This document shows positions 54,561 through 64,000 of a stretch of 64,000 nt of DNA, one piece after another; position 1 is the first letter of the stretch, and each line of letters starts with the position of its first letter. This stretch comes from Schizophyllum amplum (taxonomy: Eukaryota > Basidiomycota > Agaricomycetes > Agaricales > Schizophyllaceae). The notes under the pieces were generated by a model, which saw only the letters and a program-made list of their open reading frames with translations, was not told where the DNA came from and made no database searches. The stretch is taken from NCBI GenBank assembly GCA_007026445.1, contig VDMD01000084.1:1-64000 (forward strand), read 5' to 3'. The position numbers were made by a program, and so were the translations under genes.

Positions 54561-56817
54561 ATGGACAAGCTGCTGAAGTCAACGCTGAACGTGAGTACGC
54601 GTAACGCTTTAAGGCCTGCTCACTGACCCGTCGCTCCATGTAGACACTCCCTGACGTTCCCCTTCCGTCCTCGGCACACCCAGACCTTAAAAATGCGCCG
54701 CCGGGGAAGGAGGAAGCCTGGATGCGGTGCTCGCAGCTCATCGAGACGCATGACGAGGCCATGTGCAAGACATACCGCGAGGAGATCGACACCTTCCTTG
54801 TTTTCGTACGTTCGACAGTTTGAGTATCTCAGCCGTCGTCTGACCATTTTATGCTAGGGCGGTCTCTTCTCTTCAGCTGCTACCGCGTTCTCCGTCGAGG
54901 CGTACAAATGGCTGCAGGATGATCCCTCGCAGCGAACAGCGGACTTGCTGGTCCAGCTCATCGCCATCACCGCCGCGCAGAACGGTGATGCGGCGCCTCT
55001 TTCGCCTTCGCAAGGACCCTCCATCTCAGGCGCGGTCGCCGTTCGGATTAACGCGTACTGGTTCCTGAGCCTGATCATGGCGCTCTCTTCCGCGCTCGTG
55101 GGCATCTTGTGCAAGCAATGGCTCCGGCGGTACGAGCGCGACCTCGCGCGGACACGGGACGCTCCGGAAGCGCTGAGCGTGCGCCAGATGAAATTTGAGG
55201 GGCTTGTGCATTGGAAGGTCGGGGCGATCGTGTCGTCGGTACCGATCCTTCTGCTCTGTGCGCTCGTCCTCTTCCTTGTCGGCATCGTCGAACTGCTGTT
55301 CGAGTTGCATAGATCGATCGCGATTCCTGCAGCTGTCGCCGTGGGTCTCGTTCTGTCTCTCCTGCTCATCACGACCGTCCTGCCGCTCTGCCAATATGCG
55401 GCACGTGGGTTCTCGTCTCGCCCGTCGCATCACCAATGCCCGTACAAGTCTCCCCAGTCATGGCTGCTATTCCGCTTTGGAGCGCCCGTAGTGAACGCGG
55501 CCGTCGACGTCGTTCACGCTTTCATATCTCGTGCGGCTGCTGCACCGAACTTGACGGCCGTCTCTGCCGATTCCAGCACTCTCGCTTTCCCCTACCGCCT
55601 CGTCAAGCCGCTTACAATGCACGAGACATGGGCCGACGTCGACGTTCACTGGACGCGCACGCATGACGCCCTCGCGAGCTCACCAGGACCGAACGGTGCC
55701 CCCACCTACTTGTATAAGGCGCTAGCATGGCTGCATCAGGCCGTCGACAATCCTAACCTCCACTCATGGATCTGGCATTGCTTGTGGGACCGCCCAGGAA
55801 GCCGGGCATCGATGATATATGTCATTCGCGCGTCTCGATCCCAGCACGAAGACGAGAGCGGCTTGGTCACCGGCCCTCTCGATGCTATCAGCAAGGGCCT
55901 GCCACACTCAATGCGCCGCGACGCGTCTCTGCTAGCCTATTCGGAGCCGCTGCTATGGGACTCCAATACTTCGGGAACCATCCTCGAGTTGCTTACGCGT
56001 CTAACGCTCGGACACCCGTCCGGAAATCCAGTCTGGCTTCATCGATGGTTTGCCGACGCTTTCTTCTTCGTGAAGCCCCCGAAGAGTGACGGTAAGCCAG
56101 CGGATGTACTTAGATAATTTGAGCGCTCACCAAGACTTAGGTGAACGAGGGCAACTCTTTCGGGTGGCAAAGCGCTTCATGAGCATAGATATGCCGCGAC
56201 CGCTGAGGGACACTCCGTGGCAGCGCGCTCAGCCGGATCTACTTCCCCACCTCCTGCACGTCATCGTTCGTCTCCTAGCTGCATCTGAAGGCAAGTGTAA
56301 CGGCTCCATGAAGCTCGCCTGCGCGTTGTGCGGCCTGATGGCGGAGTGGCTGCAATCCAAGCGCCACCCAGACCTCGCATTTCGCAAGACCCGCCTGCTT
56401 CACGCTGCTGATACCGTCTGCACCGTCTATGAACTCCTGCACACTAAACTAGGCGGTACGCTCGGCGAGCTCGTCCGCCAGCCAGAGCTTGCCCTCATCA
56501 CGCATCTCGTGCGCACGACATCGGAGGAATTTGGCGTGATTCCAGTGGATGTCGTGCCCGCTCCGTCGAGCAGGTTCATCCCCGATCCAGCAGGCTTCGA
56601 GGACGACGCGACGCCGTTCTTCGAGGCACTGTGTGCGGAGGCGACTGGGACGCAGGCTCGACGAGCCTGGGATGCATCATCCATGGTCGGAAGCAGCGTT
56701 ACCTCGGAATTTATTGCTGCATCGAACGTGGAGCCATCTGAGTGGGACGGGATGTCCAAGATCTCTTGGGAAACAGAGGACTCTCCGCAGAAGGATGGAG
56801 TAGTGACATGGTCCTGA
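54561..56817 (+). CDS. DUF6535 membrane protein
   Basis: Exons 54561-54590, 54644-54805, 54858-56091 and 56141-56817 give 700 residues. The N-terminal part has the DUF6535 pattern of basidiomycetes: a polar segment ending TYREEIDTFLVF, then a membrane segment GGLFSSAATAFSVEAYKWLQ, INAYWFLSLIMALSSALVGIL, a basic loop (CKQWLRRYERDLARTRDAPE), and two or three further helices (VSSVPILLLCALVLFLVGI; IPAAVAVGLVLSLLLITTVL). The remaining 400 residues are a soluble, helical domain with no motif I know. DUF6535 has no assigned function. A start in an upstream exon (from 54371) is possible. Confidence 0.8.
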
Positions 56818-57646
56818 TAAACAACCTGGCATGCTGTATGTTTTAAGTAGCTCGACTTCGCGTCCATGCGGCGTCAACTTGCATGTATCAATTTGTTTCG
56901 ATTGACCGTCTTTCAAGCCGACAGCATTGCTCAATGCTGGTTGTTCCGTCTCCTGCGTCGCTGCTTCCCTTGCTCGAGATGGCAGCTCGCGTGTCTCTCG
57001 GATGACCTGCCCTCAAGTGCAATCACATGACATCCGAAATGTTTGAACTAGCCACGTCAGGAATCTTCCTCTTGCGCTCGTCGGGCTGATCATGAACGTC
57101 TCAAGCCGGTCTGTCTCGCCGACTTTCAAAGCTCTTGCCTGCGAGACCTGATCCGTCGGACATTGGACAATAACATCTCTGTGCCTCAGTCTCTCTCGCG
57201 CGAGTATCGAACCCAGAACATTGCCGAAATGCTCCCGGCGGTCGTGCTTCGCGAAGCGTGGCCATACGAGCTTCAAGTCAACTTCTGTGAGTCACAATAA
57301 GCTGAGAGCTTTGGTGAGCGACCGCACACCTCCTTGTTACGGCAGACATGAGAACCAGCAGCGTTATCCTTTCGTCAACAATAGCGTTGTCATGGGACCG
57401 GCGCGCGACAGCTTCTTTATACATTGTGCTATAGCCCTCGCACAACGTCTCTCTGCGATGGGGCTGGTTACCGCTCCTAGAGAAGACATCCTCAGCTGTG
57501 GCCGCCTGCCGGCTGGGAAACAGGTGCGCTGAAGAGACCGTGCGTTCAGATCACCGCGATTGGAATAAGTTTCCTGCGGATCCCCGGTCCTTATAACGCG
57601 CATTCAGCACCCCGGCCCATACTGCTCCATCCCTTCATTCCCCACT
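56818..57646. other. Intergenic with shared promoter block
   Basis: At 57004-57045 lies GACCTGCCCTCAAGTGCAAT followed by CACATGACAT and AAATGTTTGAAC, also found 593 bases upstream of the 60.1 kb gene. A frame at 57221-57532 is not supported as a gene. Confidence 0.45.
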
Positions 57647-58613
57647 ATGCCTGCAGCGACTATGCGCGCTGTGCATGCGTTGGAGATCCCTGAAATCCTC
57701 AGTATGGTCATCGAGGAGCTCGGCAAAAGCTTTGACAAAGCGATACGCACCAGCTCGTGCATGGGCGACGGGCACGATATCTATGTCTTTCGCTGCCAGG
57801 TTTTTGCGCACATGGCTCTTGTCAACTGGCAATGGCACGACATCGTCTCTGTGTGGCTGTGGAGGGACGTCAGTCTTGTCTCTGTCCTCAAGCTTCTCCC
57901 GGACGACGCATGGTACTTCTACGACTATGTGAGCCTCTGCTGTTTGGAAACAGGTCGGGCTTCCTCTCACAAGCCTTCACAGTATGAGATTTTGGATGCA
58001 TACAGTGGGAGCCTACCTGATCATGTATATGCGAAGGAAATTGGCGAATGGAGCCATGCGCAGCGTGTCTTGGCGAATCCCATCTTCGTATGCTAGCAAC
58101 TCCTTTTTCTATCGTTGGCGCGCCCGAAAGCTGACACGTGCTCAACAGGTGCTTGCTCGTCCCATCTCTGAGGACGAGTGGAACGGTCTGCTGCGTTACA
58201 CGCGGCACATCCACACTTTGCATCTGGATGACAGGCAATCCATGGGACCCGAGAGAGCGGAGTGGCTCGAGATCGACAATGTCGGCCTTGATCTCGATGT
58301 TGTATACGACACGATATCCCGGTGTCTACCCACCGTCCACGTCTTTCCTAAGCTTAAGGAGCTGCTTGTCCATGACTTCACTTGGGATGGGCTCGGTGCC
58401 CTGCGCCTCTTCTCTATGAATACGCCGCAACTCACTGTGCGCTTCATCGACAGGCGTCTTGACGATAGCTGGCATCATGCCGCATCCAGTAAGCTCGACG
58501 AACATTTTGTTGACGAGCTGGCGGATAACGGAGCATGCGAGGTGGACTGGTACTATGAATATGGGTGGGCAGACGTTGGAAGTGACTCACAGTCCGCCAA
58601 CGACTCTGGATGA
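57647..58613 (+). CDS. Short F-box-like protein, truncated C-terminus
   Basis: Exons 57647-57928, 57983-58087 and 58149-58613, all phase 0, give 283 residues (279 if the second ATG at 57659 is used). The F-box exon (IPEILSMVIEELGKSF..., VNWQWHDIVSVWLWRDVSLVSVLKLL) and the exon 3 start (VLARPISEDEWNGLLRYTRHI) place it with the 14.8 and 46.0 kb genes. It stops at a TGA after an acidic stretch, at about the point where those two have their acidic insert, so the leucine-rich-type half is missing. A protein with an F-box but no target domain could compete for Skp1, or the gene may be a pseudogene; the reading frame itself is clean. Confidence 0.7.
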
Positions 58614-60108
58614 GGACAATCATCGTGGCCATGTGCTTGACTTCAACGTGTTCCGTGTATAGCTTTGTCATGCTCATCAACTTAGCCAGTTATTGTATCA
58701 TTGCAGAGCACTCCCGTATCGCGGTGTGCCAATGGCGGGCCTCTCAACTCGTCGTTGTATGGCCCCATAAGTCCTATCGATGCGTGCGAGTAAGTTATGA
58801 ACATCTCCGGCACCGTTAAATAACTACACATGCTCGCATCGCCCGAGTCAAGTTTGGCTTCGCGTCGTACTTCGCCTGTTCACTCTTTTCAGATGCTCCG
58901 TCCGAGCCGCGCTGACAGACGGCGGGACATAATCCACTAACTCGGGCGAACCTACGTGCAGGGCGGTCATTGCCTTCGAAAGGGCTAACAAGCGCCGAGA
59001 GCGACATCCATTACTGACAAGGTGTGTCCGGTTCTGCCTCTGTTGAAGCTGCGTTATGCGGGAGAGGTGCGCTCGCTCCGAGCAAACCCGCGCTAATCTG
59101 CTCCCCGTTTGGGCGACCGTCGGCGCGACCCAGTTTCGAGTCATGCCGTGGCCGCTGGACCTCGAGTCTGTCGCGTGTTTCCAGTTGGATTGTGGGGTCA
59201 ATGCGAAGTCACTGTTCTGACATCTTAGTCTACGAGCGCGTCCATACGCACCCGCCCTTCGGCTTTGCGCGGGGTCAGTGCTCTCTCAAAATCGTTGAGT
59301 TGATCATTGGCAATTGCCGAGGACGACGTTCTGCTTCGCATATCGCCGTAAGCCGTCGCTCTCCCGCTTTCACTCGACGCTGAAGTCCCCGCTGCAGCTC
59401 TGCACGCCACTCACAGGACGGATTTTAGGCTAGTAGGATCGTACTCTTTCTCAAAGCGAGTGTGATCACTCCGCTCAGAGTCCGCGACGTCTGAGCTCGC
59501 GGTGAAATTGCAAACGACCGGCCCTCAAGTGACAATCACGTGGCATATGCGACATGTTTGATTCCGGTGCTTTTTTGCGCCCTCATCAGGCCCTTAGTCC
59601 GCATCTCTGGTCATGCGACGCTAAGAAGAGGATTCGTAACACACCAGACAGCCGTTGAGCTGGATCCCTCGAAATCCGACGCACGAAACCTGATTTACCT
59701 CGACAGACGTGACCTAACTCCTTCGGTGCACAATGGGCGTTGCTACCTACTTCGGTGCACAATGGATCGTGCTAACTCCTTTCGTCTACAATAGGATCTC
59801 CATGACATCGGAGATGTCGTTGCTCCGATCATCGTTCTTTCCCAGCAACCGCGGGAACACGGCGCTCGCCCTGGATACGTGCCCCGCCGAAGTCGCTCGG
59901 CAGTGCGATGAAGGTCGCTCGGCAGCGCGATGAAGTGCGGCGAAGGAGCGCTGGGTAAGCCGGTCATACAACTCACCACGATGGGCATTCGTTTCTGACC
60001 GGTCACATAACGCTTCTTATTTACAGGGGACGCTCTGACCGCTTCTGCCGCTCTCATTCTCTTCCCCATCGCCCATCCTCTCCTCAAAACTTCCCCATCG
60101 CCCATACC
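58614..60108. other. Intergenic with shared promoter block
   Basis: The lost C-terminal half of the upstream gene is not present here. At 59517-59560 the block CCGGCCCTCAAGTG with CAATCACGTGGCAT and ACATGTTTGATT matches that at 57.0 kb. Short direct repeats occur near 59731-59770 (TTCGGTGCACAATGG) and 59890-59935 (GTCGCTCGGCAG). Confidence 0.45.
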
Positions 60109-61881
60109 ATGCACTCGCCGAACCCGCTTGACATCGCAGAGCTCGTCGACATCGTTCTCGAATATCTCAGCATGTACGACGCATCTATTATCCTCGCCCG
60201 CGCCCGCTGCGTGAACCGGCTGTGGTGCTCCTCCGCAACCCACCGACTCTGGCGGAAAGTCGATCTGTCCGCCGTACTGAGGCTGCTTCCGCGGGATGCA
60301 TGGTTCATTTACGAGGTGCGTCACCTGTTTGCTATGCAGAGCGTCACCCGTTTGCTATGCAGACCCTGCCTGATATCTCCAACAGGACGACGGACGCGAC
60401 GACGAAGACGACGGACGCGACGACGAAGACTCCGACGGCGACATCCAGATGGACAAGCCACCCAGTCGGCACATGGTTGCTTACGAGCGCGGCGAGTACA
60501 GTCACCGGTCGGATGACTTCGAAAACCCTACCTTCGTACGTCGCCGCCAACCCGTCGTCCGTTCGCACACACTGAGAGGCTTCTGCTTATCTAGGTCCTC
60601 CGCCGCCTGATCACCGAAGACGAGTGGTCTGCGCTGCTCCCATTCACCCGCCACGTCAAGTTTCTGTACACCATCGGCGGTCCCGGCGATCCCGATGCCC
60701 TTCCCAGTCTCAAGGGCATCAGCTTCGAAGCCGTCGTCGTCTACGACCTCCTCTCGCGCTGTCTCCCCTCATTTCAGCTCTTCCCCCAGCTCGAGGAGCT
60801 CGTCGTGCTAGACTATGGGAACAACCCCGAGTCCATGCGCCTATTCGACAGCGACGTGCTCCGCGTCATGCGAATGGAGATGGATACCACCGACGGTGAC
60901 GCTGCAGCGTGCCTCAGCGCGTTGACGGACGTCAAGCACGGCCTTTGCCCCGTTCAATATCTTGTCATCGACAACAGCTTGGTCGACCAGTCCGACGCCT
61001 CCGCTCCGAGTGCTCTCGGCAACGCGTTGAGAGCGTGCGACTGCCTCCAGCGCTTGCACATCGACAGCCTCCAGATGGAGGGTTGGTGTACTGTTGCCGC
61101 GATGCCCTTCCTGACCGAGCTCTTCGTCGTCGACATGGGCACCTACTGCGACCTTCTTCCATCATCCGCCTTCATCCCCGCCCCTCTCGCGTTCCCGATT
61201 TTACGGACTCTTTGTCTGGAACTGGGGATGGATATATATTACTTCTCCCTGCTGCTGCGCATGCGCGACGGCATACCATGGGAGCTCGAAAAGCTGCACA
61301 TGCCCGCGCAGGTCGACGTTTGTGGCAACTCTGCACGCACGATGTTCAACTTGATCCAAGCCTACGTCTCCGCCGGAACTTTGGAGAGCCTCATCATCAA
61401 TTGCGCCGCGGAGCCCGAGACCGACTTGCCATTCGACTGCATCGAGCCGCTCCTCGGGTTTTCGAACCTCACCTTCCTGTACGTGTACACCTCATTCGAC
61501 TGCGAGCCGCATTTTCAGGCTCTCGACCGCTGGGAGGTGAACATCATCGCGGGCAGCTTCCCGCGGATGCGCGAGCTCCACTTGTCGCTCAAGTTCCCCG
61601 TGACGTCGCTGGTCGCGTTCGCCCAGTTTTGTCCAGAGCTGGAGGCGCTCAAGGTCGGCGCGTTTGTTGACCGTGACCTCGACTACGTAGACGCGGCAGC
61701 TACTTGCGCGGGACGGTCTTGCCAGAGCATGAAGCTCAAGCGCTTAGATGTGGGCGCCAGACTTCATGAACAGGAGGGTCCAGAAAAGGTCGCGGCCGTC
61801 GCTTTCCTGAAGGGCATCTTCCCGGCGGCGCGCTTCGTCCATTCGGACGACATCATTCGAGGAGGTGAATACTTCAAGTAG
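60109..61881 (+). CDS. F-box-like protein with leucine-rich-type C-terminus
   Basis: Exons 60109-60315, 60386-60535 and 60595-61881, all phase 0, give 547 residues. The F-box exon reads PLDIAELVDIVLEYLS..., VNRLWCSSATHRLWRKVDLS. The second exon begins with a tandem acidic repeat, DDGRDDED twice (residues about 70-85), from a 24-base duplication, and ends ENPTF like its paralogues. The third exon starts VLRRLITEDEWSALLPFTRH and has leucine-rich-type segments (LEELVVLDYG, LQRLHIDSL, MRELHLSLKFP, LEALKVGAFVD). The last 40 codons and 3' flank are duplicated at 25.3 kb. Expected to bind Skp1; target unknown. Confidence 0.85.
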
Positions 61882-62102
61882 TGAACATACTTGGTCTCTG
61901 TAGTGACAGCTGCATATATCTTATAGGTGCTTGATCATCTGCTTGAACTACGCCCGAATGGCTATAATGAAGAGTACGATACATGCGTGCAGCGGCGTGA
62001 AATGACGGTGAAGTCAATTGTCCTCTTCGCGCTACGTCTAGATGGCCACAATAACCTTTTCAAGGCGTACAGAGCTCACGCCTCCCACTAAATCGCTCGC
62101 TT
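61882..62102. other. Convergent spacer, part of the duplicated segment
   Basis: Space between the F-box stop and the reversed fragment; similar in order to 25,480-25,600 but longer by about 60 bases (an insertion here or a deletion there). Confidence 0.5.
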
Positions 62103-62490
62103 AAATTGTGCCACAAAATCTACGTTCTCGAAACGCGCTAAAGGACGATCGGAAACTGGCGGAGCATGCAGGCGCTTCAGCCTGTCCCCCAAAGCCGGAT
62201 TCGCCGCGAGTGGCAACGCCTCGAGCCCCTCCTCGACATCGGTCGGATCACAATGACCGGATTTCTTGATTTCCTCCAGGACGGGGCTGCGAAAGAAGGG
62301 CATGACATGCCCATTTCCTTTCGGGCGCCGACCTCGAGGACGCGTAAGCTGGGATAGAACGGGCTTGACGGCAGGTGGACGAGTGCCGAGGATAGACGAT
62401 CGAAGACGAACTCGTGCAAGTCAATGCAGAGGAGCCTCCTGGTAAGCTCAGCCCGAGTCTTGTTCGCCTTTAGCACGGGGCTTGGCACAT
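62103..62490 (-). pseudogene. Leucine-rich-type gene fragment, frameshifted
   Basis: Reading leftwards, LLCIDLHEFVFDRLSSALVH and FYPSLRVLEVG form an upstream part in one frame; then, after a loss of about five bases relative to the 25.6-25.9 kb copy, the rest (FFRSPVLEEIKKSG..., ending FVAQFKRAI) is in another frame. It keeps about 100 bases of upstream coding sequence that the 25.9 kb copy has lost to the repeat island. Confidence 0.55.
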
Positions 62491-63115
62491 ATTCTGAAAG
62501 GACGTCAGCGAGTCAGCGAGATTTTAAGTAGCAAGAAAAGTTCTGGCCAGTATGGAATCCGATGTTTCCACTCTTCCGGCGACGAGTACGGGTCGGCGCC
62601 ACGCCAGCGCTGGAGTCGGACAGCTCCCTCTTGAGAGATGCGCGGAGATGTTACCGACAGGAGTAGTGCAAGAGACGTAGCGATGCTCAAGAACCACGAG
62701 CGGAAGGCAGATATACAGCATAGCGGACTACGAACGACTTGTAGTGGGTCTTGAGCGGCTACTCGAGCGCGCAGCACGGACACATCCTAGCTGCAGAACG
62801 CTTGATCGACATAATTGAGCAGGCAGGACCGCTACAAGGACGGCCTAAGGGCATGCCACTCACTCGGTACGCACGCGCTGGCGGCCATCAAACGTCTGCC
62901 GGGGTGGGGCCCATAGAGCTCGGTCAGCGTCGATAAGTCGAACGCACGACAGCCTCTCCCAGCGTTGGCCGAACACGCAAGGGCAAAGAAGACATCGAAC
63001 AGACACGCGCCTCTTGGGAGGAACAGCGAGGTTCTATGGTGAATAGCAGGAGCGCGGCAAGATAGAGGCCGAGGGCTACGGGACGGAAAAGATTCGGGTC
63101 AGCGCCTCCAAGAAC
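62491..63115. other. Intergenic, nothing firm
   Basis: A minus-strand frame at 62505-62783 has a hydrophobic stretch but no motif. It may hold upstream exons of the 62.1-62.5 kb fragment; no splice sites could be matched. Confidence 0.35.
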
Positions 63116-64000
63116 GTCGAAGAGCGCCCCCCTTCGCGACCGTCAAGGCGCTCCCTTCGCGACCGTCAAGGCGCTCCCTTGGAGATCGTCGATGCGCCCC
63201 TCCACTGCAGAACGTCGAATCTCACCCCCTTCCCGAAAGTCGAAGCGCCTGCCTCGAACGCGATCGAGGGACGGGCCCCACTTGTTGGAGGACGACATCG
63301 AAATTCCCCTTTCCTCCGACGAGACGGTCGAAGCTGGAACGCCCCCTCCCCGTTTAGAACGTCGAGGCGAGCCGGCGTCGAGACCGTCGAGCCGCGCCCG
63401 CCACCGGAGACAACGAAGGGCGCCTCCCTCCGAGACCGTCAAGGGGCGTCTCGCCTCTAGAGATGTCGTGGCGTCTCGCCTCTAGAGATGTCGAGGCGTC
63501 TCGCCTCTAGAGATGTCGAGCACGCGCCCGCCCTTCTTCGGCAGCGACCACACGCGTGCCCCTCCACAAACGGAGCAGCTCGGCTCCCTCCCTCCCCTCG
63601 GGAATGTCGATGCGCGCGCGGCTTCTAGGACGAATTTCAAGTAACGCGCCCCATCCTTCGAGAATGACAAACGCGCGCCGTCCTTCGAGACCGTTCGGAG
63701 AATCGGAGCCCACACTGACAAACGCGCCCCGTCCTTCGAGATCGTCGGAGCCCACACTGACAAACGCGCCCCGTCCTTCGAGATCGTCGGAGCCCACACT
63801 GACAAACGCGCGCCGCCTTTCGGGATCGTCGAGGAGCGACCCTTTCGGGATCGTCGAGGAGCGACTCCCCTCGCTGCCTTCGAGAACGGAGAGGCACGAT
63901 GCCCACCCTTCGGCATCGTCGAAGCACCCATCCCTTCGGCATCGTCGCAGCACCCATCCCTTCAAGACCGTCGAAGCACCTATCCCTTCAAGACCGTCGA
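63116..64000. repeat. Second minisatellite tract at the right edge
   Basis: Several arrays with related cores: a 24-base CCCTTCGCGACCGTCAAGGCG unit at 63126-63182; three copies of a 27-base unit TCGCCTCTAGAGATGTCGAG at 63450-63525; two exact and one partial copies of a 42-base unit (TGACAAACGCGCCCCGTCC + TTCGAGATCGTCGGAGCCC) at 63717-63805; then shorter TTCGGGATCGTCGA and CCATCCCTTC-type units to the end. The recurring word is TTCGNGANCGTCGA. The tract continues past the window. Confidence 0.85.

Overview
This window is nuclear DNA of a filamentous fungus, almost certainly an Agaricomycete basidiomycete. The evidence is GC-rich genes split by introns of about 50 bases with GT(A/G)NGT...YAG borders, genes with the hallmarks of the basidiomycete families DUF6533 and DUF6535, a Kre9/Knh1-like wall protein, a lineage-specific F-box expansion, and intron-bearing tRNA genes. 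Nothing in it looks prokaryotic, organellar or viral. Most real genes here are spliced, so single open frames underestimate them; exon borders below were worked out by matching phase between exons and between paralogues.

Layout. 1-0.8 kb: the 5' end of an LTR retrotransposon running off the left edge. 1.9-3.1 kb: a DUF6533 membrane protein, probably decayed. 4.3-8.6 kb: a nest of two transposons, a 335-bp TIR element split by a 4,005-bp Mutator-like (MULE) element with an intact five-exon transposase. 8.6-9.8 kb: decayed coding sequence and short repeats. 10.3-17.2 kb: three F-box-like genes. 17.3-21.3 kb: a second, 99.8% identical MULE with a frameshift, just upstream of the third F-box gene. 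22.4-25.2 kb: a broken member of an uncharacterised membrane-protein family and a full DUF6533 gene. 25.3-38.8 kb: a minisatellite island made of at least ten unrelated tandem repeats, in which only two tRNA-Arg(ACG) genes and a Kre9-like gene remain readable. 39-41 kb: an F-box pseudogene that is a duplicate of the one at 10.6 kb. 41-52 kb: two more members of the membrane family, another F-box gene and fragments. 52.3-61.9 kb: a divergent F-box gene, a DUF6535 gene, a truncated F-box gene and a full F-box gene. 62-64 kb: a gene fragment and the start of another minisatellite tract.

How the parts relate. The F-box-like proteins share a fold and a gene plan (F-box exon, short linker exon, long leucine-rich-type exon, all junctions in phase 0) and would be expected to act as substrate receptors of SCF ubiquitin ligases; the number of broken copies shows fast birth and death. 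Transposition, segmental duplication (25.3 with 61.7 kb) and tandem-repeat growth are the main forces shaping the rest. The most unusual signals are the separate minisatellites filling each of three introns of the Kre9-like gene, the repeated 5' segment of a tRNA-Arg gene, and the fact that all eight substitutions between the two MULE copies are CpG transitions carried by one copy.
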